Part shown: piece by piece, positions 20,135-28,789 of the stretch | Layout of the letters: every line of letters begins with the position of its first letter | Position numbering within the stretch: the first letter of the stretch is position 1 | DNA from: Megalonaias nervosa | Lineage: Eukaryota > Mollusca > Bivalvia > Unionida > Unionidae | Length of the DNA: 64,000 nucleotides | Assembly (NCBI GenBank): GCA_016617855.1 | Contig: JAECUM010091496.1 | Location: 124,001-188,000 of the forward strand | Reading direction: 5' to 3' | Notes under the pieces: generated by a model | The model's input: only the letters and a program-made list of their open reading frames with translations | The model's database searches: none | Told to the model about the DNA's origin: nothing | Translations under genes and position numbers: made by a program

Positions 20135-20539
20135 TTAATTGCCAGCCCCTAGCAGAATTTTACCTTTGATGCCGGCTTTTATCAGGAAACTAGCGAAATT
20201 TTCTCTGAGTGATTTATTGGGGATGGAATTTATGGTGTGGATTAAATTTACGTCCGCGATGTGACATTGTTGTAGATCGTTGTTTTTATACGCGACATCG
20301 TGGACGTGGCACGCGGCATCGATTTTATTTATCGGGTGTTCTCCTGGTTTTGGCCGATTTTGGTTGTCGAGTCGAATATCGAGACGAGTTCCAAGACCGC
20401 AGTAATTATAGCCGGGTATATGCTTTTCGCCGGGATACTTCGCCCATAGAGCACCCGGTAATTTGCTTAACGAAGTAGCGATATCGCCACCGGTTTTCGT
20501 GGGGAGGAATCTGTATTTTTTGTGCCACATATCGCGCAT
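20135..20539 (-). CDS. Element B phospholipase A2 of parvovirus VP1 type
   Basis: Intact frame of 134 codons (ATG 20539). The calcium-loop motif is PGYNYCGLGTRLD and the catalytic motif is INKIDAACHVHDVAYKN with the His-Asp pair. Together they match the YxGxG and CxxHDxxY signature of the PLA2 domain used by parvoviruses to breach the endosome membrane. The N-terminal part (KLPGALWAKYPGEKHIPGY) precedes the fold. It is divergent from the ATPase (gap about 106 bp) and 17 bp upstream of the integrase. Element D has a broken copy at 31640-31925. One of the few intact genes in element B. A role in cell entry is inference from the family. Confidence 0.85.
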   Translation of the reverse strand: MRDMWHKKYRFLPTKTGGDIATSLSKLPGALWAKYPGEKHIPGYNYCGLGTRLDIRLDNQNRPKPGEHPINKIDAACHVHDVAYKNNDLQQCHIADVNLIHTINSIPNKSLRENFASFLIKAGIKGKILLGAGN

Positions 20540-20645
20540 ATGCCGGCAAGCGCGCGTTGTTTATTTTTTGTTGTTGTCGCTGATAACGAGTTTGTGCTGG
20601 TGCGTTTTTTGCAACGCACACAATATAGATCCATAATAATTGTAT

Positions 20646-21437
20646 ATGGATATCATCAATTTCGCAGCATCGCGAAAACGGGAACCGGTTAAACATCACC
20701 CGGCATTACCGAATTCGGTCAGGATAATTATACTCGGCCCGTCTGGCTCTGGTAAAAGGCAGTTACTGCTCAATTTAGTAATGAGATGGTTGAAATGGGA
20801 CAGGTTGTATTTAGTAGCGCCATCCGTGGATGATCAGCGGTGCTATGAGGTGCTTAAAGAGTTTAACGATAACGCGAAATTCGTGAACGGTGATGATGTT
20901 GTCGATTTCATTACTGATATTGATGATGCCCCAGCTATCGATGACCTCGATGGGGGCATCAATAATCTTGTCGTATACGATGACGTGATGTTGGATAAAC
21001 AGAACATTCCGGCTCGGATATTTTCCCGAGGTCGACATAAGAACACGGACGTCATTTATTTAACGCAGAAATATACGCAGATTCCTAAAGTAATTAGAGA
21101 TAACTGCAATATTTTGATCGTGTTTAATGGCGTAGATAATTACACGCTACAGAATATTTTTTATACGTGGTGCTCTGGCGACATGGACATGATTAAATTT
21201 AAAAGTTTCTTCGCTAGAGCACAGGCGATTCCATTTGGTTTTGTAACGATAAATTTACATGACCCTAGATCCAGATATCGTAGGACTAGACAAAATTTTT
21301 GGCTAAATGTGGAGCAGCGGGGGGGGGGGATGACCAAGTACAGAGACAAGATACGTAAAAAATATCGTCCCCAAGACGAGAGAAAAATCGTCAAAAACCC
21401 AGCTACTGTCGAGCTAATGAGGATGATATCGCGCTAA
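20646..21437 (+). CDS. Element B genome-packaging ATPase (FtsK/HerA, A32-like)
   Basis: Open frame from ATG 20646 (MDIINFAASRKREPVKHHPA) to TAA 21435, about 263 codons. Walker A is ILGPSGSGKRQLLLNL (the usual Thr after Lys is Arg). Walker B is NNLVVYDDVMLDKQNI. The arginine-rich RIFSRGRHKNTDVIYLTQKY is the sensor strand typical of viral packaging ATPases. The last 46 codons, including a Gly run coded by the G tract, lie inside the right inverted repeat and are duplicated in the left repeat. Intact frame, although the Thr-to-Arg change in the P-loop may impair it. Element D has a decayed homologue. Confidence 0.9.
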   Translation: MDIINFAASRKREPVKHHPALPNSVRIIILGPSGSGKRQLLLNLVMRWLKWDRLYLVAPSVDDQRCYEVLKEFNDNAKFVNGDDVVDFITDIDDAPAIDDLDGGINNLVVYDDVMLDKQNIPARIFSRGRHKNTDVIYLTQKYTQIPKVIRDNCNILIVFNGVDNYTLQNIFYTWCSGDMDMIKFKSFFARAQAIPFGFVTINLHDPRSRYRRTRQNFWLNVEQRGGGMTKYRDKIRKKYRPQDERKIVKNPATVELMRMISR

Positions 21438-21602
21438 GTTAGAAGCGGTCGTGTGGAACACAGGGTGAGCTAACCATCTGGATACGGTAAAGTTAGAAGG
21501 CGCGGTTTGACGCGTTGACCGTTTATTTTCAGCATCTGGGGGAACCGGCTATTTTGTTAACGGGGGTCTCGAAAAAGTGGTCTGTTCAACCCCCCTGCTG
21601 CT
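21298..21602. repeat. Element B right terminal inverted repeat
   Basis: Reverse complement of 6973-7285, about 98% identical outside the homopolymers. It contains the 3' end of the ATPase gene and ends CCCCCCTGCTGCT next to the ATGCC repeat. Confidence 0.95.
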
Positions 21603-21607
21603 ATGCC
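21603..21607. repeat. Target-site duplication of element B, right copy
   Basis: ATGCC, matching 6968-6972. Element A sequence resumes directly after. Confidence 0.75.
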
Positions 21608-21649
21608 ATGAAGATGATACGACGGACCGACAATCAGTGCCGACGCACT

Positions 21650-21747
21650 AAAACACTAATACCCATCGTTTTCCTCAGATCTTTTTCTATAGTGGTGTCC
21701 ACCACTATAGAAAAAGATCTGAGGAAAACGATGGGTATTAGTGTTTT
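21650..21747. repeat. Perfect 48-bp-arm palindrome in element A
   Basis: Arms 21650-21697 and 21700-21747 are exact reverse complements around a 2-bp TC spacer. It lies 43 bp right of the element B insertion point and just before a basic-protein frame. Confidence 0.97.
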
Positions 21748-22013
21748 TGTGCTCCGGAACAAACAAAGACGTCACCTGAAAGAAGTGCACACCATCACCA
21801 TCGGCTTTCTCCTGTTAAAAAAAGAAGAGGGAAAAGAAAGGGACAGTCTCGTCGTTTGCCCCTGCATCCGAAGAAACGCTTAGCCAAGCATCGACGTCTA
21901 CCCCAGAATAGACCCCATCGTCCAAAGCAAAAGAGGAGCAACCAAAAGGGGAGGTATGTTGAAAGAGTTTGGTTTTCTAAAAATAATCCAAAAATACACC
22001 CCAAAAAATAAGA
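21746..22013 (+). CDS. Element A highly basic core-like protein (first of two similar starts)
   Basis: A frame open from the palindrome to TAA 22011 carrying SPERSAHHHHRLSPVKKRRG, then a chain of Lys, Arg and His (PKKRLAKHRRL, RPKQKRSNQKGR). No clear ATG in this frame. The start resembles the next gene (SPKRTAHHHHSLAKNGKKRK at 22073), so this looks like a tandem duplication of about 300 bp whose copies diverged after the His run. Adenovirus-like core proteins have this composition. DNA condensation in the virion is inferred. Confidence 0.4.
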
Positions 22014-22072
22014 TAAAAGGACGCGTGTCGATCGATGGTTTTCAGTGTATATTTGTTCCTGAACGGAAAAAG

Positions 22073-22496
22073 ATGTCCCCTAAAAGAACTGCACACCACC
22101 ACCACTCCCTTGCCAAAAACGGAAAGAAAAGGAAACGACTGCATCGTCGTTTACCAAAGCATTGGGACGTGTTGTCGGTTCTGTCTAAAGCCCCTTCACC
22201 CATGCGAAAACAACTCATTCAAACAGCCTCCAAAGACGTCATCGATACCGTGTGCGAATGTTGTTTAAATGTTTGAAAGGAACGATACCTTTGTCTAAAC
22301 AAGGGAAAGAACGCTATGCCAAACATGGACACGTTCTTTACCAAATGGTTCAAAAGAAAATACCTATCCGTCAAAAGAAAAAATGTTGGTGCAACGCGGT
22401 TGATTTTTACCCCTGATTGGACCCATTTTCAAAGGAATAGCGGGAGCCATGCTGGGAGTACTCCTGGGAGGTGTTTTACACATGGGTCCAATATAA
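22073..22496 (+). pseudogene. Element A pX-like core/condensing protein, frameshifted
   Basis: Begins MSPKRTAHHHHSLAKNGKKR, then a helical segment LSKAPSPMRKQLIQTASKDV, IDTVCECCLNV. After a frame change near 22275 come KGTIPLSKQGKERYAKHGHV and QKKIPIRQKKK. After a second change near 22385 comes MLVQRG-stop-FLPLIGPIF with the Gly-rich end AMLGVLLGGVLHMGPI. This order (helix ending in CECCLNVLKG-like, Lys-rich segment, then a Gly-Gly-Phe-Leu tail) is a well-known small Polinton/adintovirus protein found across aquatic animal genomes, compared with adenovirus pX. Role in packing DNA is an inference. Confidence 0.55.
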
Positions 22497-22515
22497 AAAT
22501 ATAGAAAGGATCAAG

Positions 22516-23222
22516 AAGATAAAAGGGACCTCTGGGGTCAAAAGATCTCAGACGTGATCTTTGGAATCTGACGGAAGGACGAATACTGATTTAAGTGCCT
22601 TACAAATGATGCATGAAATTTCATCGTTGGCAAGAACAACGCACCCACATTTACCTCCCAATCCTCATTTGACCGAGATGTCCCACTTACAACACGAATT
22701 GCAATCGTTGAGGGATCGTAGAGATTGTCAGAAACAGAAAAATCGCAACGGTACGGTCAAGTGTTGCAGCGACTTCAACTCTTTCACCAGATTTTAAGAC
22801 CCTGTTGAAAAGTCCATCACCACCACCCCCAGTGACCAAGACAGATGTAGCCACAAAGATGCTAGAGGAAGAAAACGTACGAAAAGTCTTTCAAACACCG
22901 TCAGCGGCTCCCATCCCTAGTAAGATTTCAGCGTCCTTGTTGACCCCTTTCCCCACACCTTAACGAGAAGAACTCAAACCTTGGGTTAAAAAGATGATGT
23001 CCACTCCTCCTTCTATAGAAGTCAAAAAGAAAGAAGGGAAACCTGAAGTGAAAAGAAAAAGCAAGACAAAAGCCATCCCATTACCACTACCACCACTATC
23101 CTCGGCTTCTAGTCCCGTGTCACGTCGGACACATAAAGCCGTTTCCAGAATCACCCCCAGTCAGAGTAGCTTAAGTGAACAGTGGCTTATTAAAAAAAGT
23201 CCTGATGAAGAATTTGTTATCT
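22516..23222 (+). pseudogene. Element A Ser/Pro-rich structural or adaptor protein, decayed
   Basis: Three frames join to a plausible chain: HEISSLARTTHPHLPPN and LQHELQSLRDR (helical), then KTLLKSPSPPPPVTKTDVAT and LEEENVRKVFQTPSAAPIPS, then after a TAA near 22960 PWVKKMMSTPPSIEVKKKEG and SSLSEQWLIKKSPDEEFVI to TAG 23220. It overlaps the integrase start (ATG 23205) by 18 bases. The segment starting REELKPWVKKMMSTP is also present in element C just before its integrase, confirming it as a conserved gene. No enzyme motif. Unknown function. Confidence 0.45.
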
Positions 23223-24308
23223 AGCATTTACTATGATCCATCCCATCCTGTGGGATACGGAGGAGTTCAGAAGTTGTATCGTACTACCAAACCCGACTCA
23301 GAAGTGTCCCTTTACCTCAAGTGCAACTATGGTTACAAGAGCAAGCTACCTACACCTTATACAAACCCATTCAACGAAAATTTTTCAGAAATCGAACCCG
23401 AGTTGAGGTGATCGATCATCAATGACAAGCCGATTTATGCGATGTCTCTCAATTGGCCACCTACAATCGTGGCTACAAATATTTGTTTTGTGTCATCGAT
23501 TTTTTCCAGAATTTGCCTGGGTGGTGTCATCGACTTCCAAATCGAGCAATGAGTTAATGCGCGCTGTACAACTGGTGTAGAAACAAAACGGTCGTCACCC
23601 TCTTCGATGGCAAACTGACAAAGGTACCGAATTTCTGAACCAAGCTTTCCAAAGAGAATTAAAGAAACGAGACATTCATTTTTTTCACCACCGAGAATCC
23701 CGTAATCAAAGCCAGCATCATGGAACGTTTTCACCGCAGCTTGAAAGAACAAATGTGGAAATATTTTACGGATCTATTCTCAAGTACATCGACGTCTTAC
23801 CGCACCTGGTCAAAGCGTACAACCAATCTTACCATCGGACCATAGGACGTGCCCCCCAAGAAGTGACTCCCGACAACGAAGTGACCGTTTTGAGTGCCTG
23901 TTTGGTACGTCCCCGACTGTGGCTGTCCCCAAGAAAGGTGGAGTGTTGACGACGGGAGATTGGGTGCGCATTGGCAAACCCAAATGCTCTTTCGACAAAG
24001 GTTACTTACCCAACTGGACCACCGAAATGTTTCGTGTCACTGGACGAGTGCGTGGCAGTCATCATGCCGTCCATAAATTGGAAGACATGTACTGGGAAGT
24101 GTTAAAAGGAACGTTCTACTTGCCCGAGTTACAACGCGTGACCAAATAAGAAGACGAAGTGTACGACATCGAAAGTATTCTCGATCAAAGAACCCATAAA
24201 GTGGGAAAACGAAGTGTCAAAGAAGTCAAAGTACGTTGGAAAGGATATCCTCTCAGTTTTGATTCTTGGATCGACGCTTCGCAAGTCATCAACTATAAAA
24301 AGAAGTGA
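23205..24308 (+). pseudogene. Element A rve integrase with C-terminal chromodomain
   Basis: Start MKNLLSSIYYDPSHPVGYGG (ATG 23205), as in element C (ENLLASIYYNPVHTAGYRGV). The HHCC-type N-terminus is followed by the core with a stop in place of Trp in VIDHQ-stop-QADLCDV (about 23425), then YNRGYKYLFCVIDFF. The Glu region is IMERFHRSLKEQMWKYF (about 23718-23770). The C-terminal SH3-like part is KGGVLTTGDWVRIGKPK and TEMFRVTGRVRGSHHAVHKL. The chromodomain at 24160-24308 has DEVYDIESILDQRTHK and VRWKGYPLSFDSWIDASQV. Chromo-integrases of Mavericks insert the element and may be guided to chromatin. At least three frames. Confidence 0.9.
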
Positions 24309-24314
24309 CCATCA

Positions 24315-24718
24315 TGCCCTTCAACACAGTCTCAACCACGAATGTGACCACTTCGTCTACGAATTCTTTTCTGCACGACCTACAAAAGCAACCCTTGTGG
24401 CTGTGGTGTGGAGAATGTGTGCCTAAAAAGCAAATCATCTTTTTCTGCCAAATCTTTGTGGTGTATTGTGTCATCGGTGCTGATAGTTGCCAATTTGAGC
24501 CTTCAACAAGGAGTCAAACAATTGTGGACTATTTTACTGTGCAGTTGCATCGGTTACCTTCTCCCCAATCCTTCCTTGAAATACTCTAACGGCAACAACT
24601 GGAGTTTTGCGACCAACGTCAGTCACCCTCCCAACAGTCGCAATAACAACAGTAACCCTCTTTTGGACACTCCGCTGACCTCGAGTGACCCCTCGTACCA
24701 CAGAACTCTTGAATTATG
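24315..24718 (+). pseudogene. Element A small membrane protein
   Basis: An ATG at 24315 starts MPFNTVSTTNVTTSSTNSFL. After a frame change near 24420 there are two hydrophobic stretches, SLWCIVSSVLIVANLSL and LWTILLCSCIGYLLPNPSL, then an Asn/Ser-rich tail ending TAA/TGA at 24717, overlapping the penton start. Not recognised as a family. A virion or host-membrane protein is possible. Confidence 0.35.
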
Positions 24719-25610
24719 AATAACAAATTGTACTTAACATTACCCAGCGACAGTTCCATGAATGTGTTTCCCAAAAAATACCTTGAGCTGTTTCACGGCC
24801 AAATTACCTCAGGCCATCCATTTCGATCACGTAGCACATTGGAAATGGCTTTGGTTGAAATCATTCATCCCACACAAATCAAAAACATCACTGAAAATCA
24901 AAACACTTTTGACGTCGAAATCCTGAACGACCAAGTGCAACAAGCTATGAATGACATCGGATATTCAGGTATCAAAAATCCAACAAACAATCCATCATTC
25001 ACCATCTATACTGTGAAAATTTCGGCAGGCTATTATTTAAGTAGTAAACATTTGGTGGACCCGATTGCTTCCAGGTTTGAGGCACTATTTGTCAAAGCCC
25101 TGGACAAAGCCAATCGAAGTGTCATCCTCGAGTACCATAAAGTGGCTCGTCGCCTGCTGATGAAATTTAAGGATGCCCAAACGTTGTCCATCAGTTCTTT
25201 TGAAATTTTGGGTGGAGACAAAAATGGCACCGAATGTCAAACCGAACATCAACAGCAATACGGAATTTTACAAGTACTTTCGATCCCCCGTAGAACTGAA
25301 CCAAGAATTGAGTTTGATGTTTGTGTACTCCGATGTGGTGGAGTACAACGTGGTGGGACACAGAACCGCACCGTTACTGATAGTCATTCTTTTCAAAGTG
25401 GATTCTGTCACAAAGAATGACGAAGAAGTTGGAAACACGTATCACGTTCACCGCGAGTTTGTACATCCTCATTAATTACCCGTTAGTACGTTGTATTTTG
25501 ACACTGTCAATATTGGTATAAAAGGAGATCTGGGACAAAATATTCCATTCTCCAAAGTGAAAGTCACGGTGAAACTCCATTTTCGAAAACTATTCTCTAA
25601 CGACTTATAA
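24716..25610 (+). pseudogene. Element A penton-like minor capsid protein
   Basis: ATG 24716: MNNKLYLTLPSDSSMNVFPK, then the E-x-A-L-V-E-I element MALVEIIHPTQI, which is the standard start of Polinton minor capsid (single jelly-roll penton). The central part to about 25200 is open. A frame change at about 25215-25260 leads to FYKYFRSPVELNQELSLMFV, then SDVVEYNVVGHRTAPLLIVI. After TAA 25473 the same frame gives TLYFDTVNIGIKGDLGQNIP and KVTVKLHFRKLFSNDL to TAA 25608. The C-terminal I-x-I-x-x-D-x-G-x-x-I-P-F ... V-K-L-H-F-R pattern is diagnostic. The penton forms five-fold vertices of the capsid. Confidence 0.85.
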
Positions 25611-25622
25611 GTCATTTATTTA

Positions 25623-25979
25623 GTGTATCGCGGAGTCGCTCGACAGCGAGGACATGGTTTAGAAGATATGCTGAAATCTGCCTTTCGTTCGGTGGCCCCC
25701 GTTTTGAAACCGATGGTGACACGAGGACTGCACGCCTTGAAAGATGCTGCTTTGACGCAAGGCAAAGAATTTCTCCAAAATGTCATCATCGACAAACAAA
25801 ACCCCAAAGAAGCCTTCTTGAGAGCAGGCAAAAATGTCTTTCTTCAATCTGGAAAAGACATTTTGGGCCAACGAGAAACTCCTATAAATGCGCTGAACGT
25901 TGCCGAGTCAGTCATTCCTGCTTCCCTCATGCCACAGCAAGGACAAGGCGGAAAAAGACGACAAGGACACCCCTCCTGA
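25623..25979 (+). CDS. Element A pVI-like protein
   Basis: Open frame of about 118 codons without an early ATG (the first codon of the open frame is GTG). RGVARQRGHGLEDMLKSAFR has the Gly-x-Gly-like cleavage-type motif followed by an amphipathic helix SVAPVLKPMVTRGLHALKDA; it ends in the basic GQGGKRRQGHPS. It lies between penton and major capsid genes, as the corresponding protein does in other Polintons. Adenovirus pVI analogues are membrane-lytic and processed by the viral protease; that role is inferred. Confidence 0.6.
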   Translation: MYRGVARQRGHGLEDMLKSAFRSVAPVLKPMVTRGLHALKDAALTQGKEFLQNVIIDKQNPKEAFLRAGKNVFLQSGKDILGQRETPINALNVAESVIPASLMPQQGQGGKRRQGHPS

Positions 25980-26063
25980 GGACTTCATACACACAGAGCT
26001 AGAAAGACCAAGTAAAGAAGAACCGTCAGGGAATTAAACAGTTTGAATCATTAAAAAGAAAAA

Positions 26064-27304
26064 TGATGCACCGAGAGTCTTGCGAATGTTCCAAGTCGGA
26101 ACTGGATCTGTTTGCCATGCCACCCACCATGATGACGATGCAAGAATCCCAATGGGTAGAATTTCATCCCGTCTCCACTGTCAAGGACTCAGGATCAGCC
26201 GCCATCGAATTTGAAATCAAAGGACAGCCCTAAGATTACATTGATCGGAATAGCAGTTATTTGTACTTGAAAGTTAAAGAACCCGACACAGACGGTAGCG
26301 AACTAGAGGCCGATGAGGTAGTAGCCCCGTCAACAATTTTATGGATTCCTTGTTCAGCAGATTGAATATATACTTGAATAACAAACTGATCAGCAGTATC
26401 ACGGATACGTACCCTTATCTAGCGTTCCTAGAAAATCTCTTGACGTATGTAAAAGAAGGCAACGAGACTCATTTGGATGCCTGCGTGGTATGGAAACCTG
26501 ACACGCTGGGCAAGTTCAAAATCCTAGATGCCAAAAATGGAGGGTTTAAAGACAGTCAAAGCAAAATTGCTCTAAGCCATAGTTTAGATCCGATGGATCG
26601 CTTGCATTTGGACACGTGATTGCAAGACAAGTATTTGCTGAATGAAGTTGATGTCCGTCTAAGGTTGAATCGAAGCAGTGCCCCTCTCCATGTGATGGCT
26701 GCAGCTGATGCCGCTTACAAAACAATCATACAAGAAGACCGACTCTATGTACGTCGAGTGAACGTGTTACCAAAAGTGGGAAACGACATCCAATACGACG
26801 TGCGGGGGTGAAAACCTTCACCATTCCCGCTGAACAGCGATCCATGATCGAAGATCATCTGTCTCAAGGGCAGTTACCCAAGCATTTAATCATTAGTATC
26901 GTCGAGAATTCAGCCTTTAACGGAGCCTACGATGAAAATTCTTTCCACTTTCAGCACTTCGACGTGTCCAAGATCAAAGTCAGTCGAGATGGCAAGATCT
27001 TGAGCAGAAGAATTACTTGAGGTCGTACCTGTCCATTTACAAAGGCACCGGGTAGTTAGTAACTAGCATCAGCCGCGGCATTTCGTACGATGATTATGCT
27101 CGAAGCTACGCTTTGTGGAATTTTGATTTCACTCCTTACTAAGGCAGCGACGAGGGACGTTACCACCCTATAAAATCCGGCCAACTTCGAGTGGAACGTC
27201 AGTTTAAAGGACCATTGAAGGAGACAGTGAACGTCATCCTGTATGCAGAATTCGACAATACGATAGAAATCAACAATTTGAGAGAGGTCATTCTAGACTG
27301 TTAG
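26064..27304 (+). pseudogene. Element A major capsid protein (double jelly-roll hexon-like)
   Basis: ATG 26064: MMHRESCECSKSELDLFAMP, then SQWVEFHPVSTVKDSG, the N-terminus of Polinton major capsids. A TAA at 26230 interrupts before DYIDRNSSYLYLKVKEPDTD. The next frame (26341 on) has LFSRLNIYLNNKLISSITDT, YPYLAFLENLLTY. After TGA 26617 come LQDKYLLNEVDVRLRLNRSS and QEDRLYVRRVNVLPKVG. The next frame has KTFTIPAEQRSMIEDHLSQG, FHFQHFDVSKIKVSRDGK and relics to TAG 27302. Element C has the MDQF-to-LQDKYLLNG section with a stop at the same column (TAG against TGA). Forms the capsid shell in the family. Confidence 0.92.
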
Positions 27305-27309
27305 AAGCT

Positions 27310-27708
27310 ATGGAAGACACTTATCACTCTTTGAATGGTGGAGCCTCTTTGGAAATGGAATGGAAGGATATCTTGGAAGCAGATCCATCCACCAAAAAAG
27401 ACAAAGACGAGGAAGACATGGTGATGTCCAGGTGGTTAGAACAACATTTAGGAACCTGTTTTGCTAAGCATCTGGCAGAAACAATTACAGGGTTGACCAA
27501 GACAGATTGCTATGGATGTCAAAACGATCATCCCAGTCAAATTTAACACGATAAATATCTAATGATGAATCAAGAAGAAAACTTGGATGAATATCTGGTT
27601 GACGCTTGGGGTCTCATCTCAGAAGAAGCAGTGTTGCGTCAGTGGTATAAAGACTGGGCTGATCATTCCTCCCCTCCACTGACTGCTCTAAAGATCCATC
27701 GCATCTAA
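27310..27708 (+). pseudogene. Element A CYGC/HPSQ-motif conserved Polinton protein
   Basis: One frame from ATG 27310 (MEDTYHSLNGGASLEMEWKD) to TAA 27706, interrupted by TAA 27544. Centre: TKTDCYGCQNDHPSQI, then after the stop WGLISEEAVLRQWYKDW. The C-x-x-C ... H-P-S-Q core is a conserved small Polinton protein of unknown function, usually between the capsid and protease genes, exactly as here. Element C has ALAHEHCYECQNDHLSQTQK with Gln at the place of the stop, and the same W/D-GLIS-EK-VLRQW tail. Confidence 0.6.
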
Positions 27709-27844
27709 TCTCTCTTGGCACAGAGTACGGAGACGAGGCGAAGAGACGTTTACTTAACAGAGATTTTCAAGTAAAAAGTCAGGATTGAATTAATGATTTA
27801 TCATTACCTGTGGAAAAAAATAGAAGAAAAAAAGCCCAAACAAA

Positions 27845-28272
27845 ATGGATACCTGGGAACTTTATTACCTTTTGAAAACAGTTCGTACACCGCTTCTTGG
27901 AATCCTGTCGTGTGCGCTAAACATAAACTTCCTCATCGCAAACCTAAAGACCATCAGGCTTATGTCATCAACACGGACAACTGTCATCTCCTAGAAACCC
28001 ATTAGGTAGCCGCCTACTTTCCCCACTATGCCTGTGTGGAGTATTTTGATTCGTATGGATTACCGCCTTTGGAAGACGATTTCATCGACTTTATGAGAAG
28101 AAATGCCCAGACGACACTATTCAATAATGTGAAATTGCAAGGCACAGATTCCATGGTGTGTGGACAATATTGTGTGTATTTCCTTCATCAACGCAGTCTT
28201 GGATATCCCTTAGAACATTTAGTGACTTATTTTGATCGTGACTCTTCTAGAAACAATGAAAAAGTAGATTGA
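27845..28272 (+). pseudogene. Element A adenain-type cysteine protease
   Basis: ATG 27845 gives MDTWELYYLLKTVRTPLLGI, the usual N-terminus of this protease. A frame change near 27910 leads to KPKDHQAYVINTDNCHLLETH, where the catalytic His is followed by TAG (28003) in place of Trp. Then VEYFDSYGLPPLEDDFIDFM (acidic member), VKLQGTDSMVCGQYCVYFLH (Gln and nucleophile Cys) and a tail to TGA 28270. In capsid-building transposons this enzyme matures virion proteins. The last gene of element A, followed by an AATAAA signal at 28456. Confidence 0.9.
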
Positions 28273-28455
28273 TGGTGTTGTGAACATTATGGATATCTCT
28301 TGTCTTGAGCTAGGAAACGTAGTGTACGTCAATGACCAAATGACCTCCATCAGTGAAAGTCTAACTTGACGTCACAACGTTGTCAACCTTGTCAAAAATT
28401 TATTGTTTGAAAAAAGTGTATTGATGTTATTTATTTGATGATGGTTTGTTGGTTG

Positions 28456-28461
28456 AATAAA
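28456..28461 (+). terminator. AATAAA polyadenylation signal after element A protease
   Basis: Reads GAATAAAAATGTTATTAAAAA. The inverted element C has TTTATT at 34467, giving AATAAAAATGTTGTATC on its own coding strand, a matching 3' signal for its protease gene. Confidence 0.6.
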
Positions 28462-28689
28462 AATGTTATTAAAAAGAGTGTTTGTGGTTTGTTTTAAATT
28501 TTTGTATCACTATCTATGCTCTTTGACTTCTTTCTATCCCTCACCGTGAGATAAGCTATAGCGTTCCTACCCTAAAAACTGTAGGGATATTTTCTATCGC
28601 GTCCGCGCTTGAGCCATATAAACGGGGCGGTTTCCAGTCTGGCCATCGTAATTTAACTTGAGTGAGTGTTTGGTCTATTCCCACTCAAG

Positions 28690-28770
28690 AAAACCTTTCA
28701 TTCAGGTCGTTTGGGACGCGTCATGGTTAAACGCGGTATCGGGTCTGTCTCTGAACTGGGTCATCGTTTA
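28690..28770 (-). pseudogene. Element D major capsid N-terminal relic
   Basis: Minus-strand frame QFRDRPDTAFNHDASQ resembles the element B capsid start MFKQISDPAFDIDAP, and it directly follows the pVI-like relic as in element B. Short, so supported mostly by position. Confidence 0.4.
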
Positions 28771-28789
28771 TTCATATTTTGTTTACTCT

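Larger units (their letters stand above)
6973..21602. mobile_element. Element B: complete 14.6-kb Maverick-like virus transposon (lineage 2)
   Basis: A self-contained unit bounded by terminal inverted repeats beginning AGCAGCAGGGG and flanked by direct ATGCC repeats. It encodes major capsid, penton-like and pVI-like proteins, protease, packaging ATPase, a polymerase-helicase-HNH gene, rve integrase and a phospholipase A2. That is the hallmark set of integrated adintovirus/Polinton-type viruses. Protein sequences are only distantly like those of elements A, C and E around it, so it is a separate lineage rather than a duplicate. Its insertion splits element A between the basic-protein blocks at 6967 and 21746. 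Stops and frameshifts in most genes make this copy non-functional as it stands. Confidence 0.93.

Noticed and set aside
6973..21602. Alternative genetic code to explain in-frame stops in element B
   Set aside because: TAA, TAG and TGA all occur inside genes, together with frameshifts and a catalytic change, and fragment F shows a sense codon at one of the stops. Decay is simpler.
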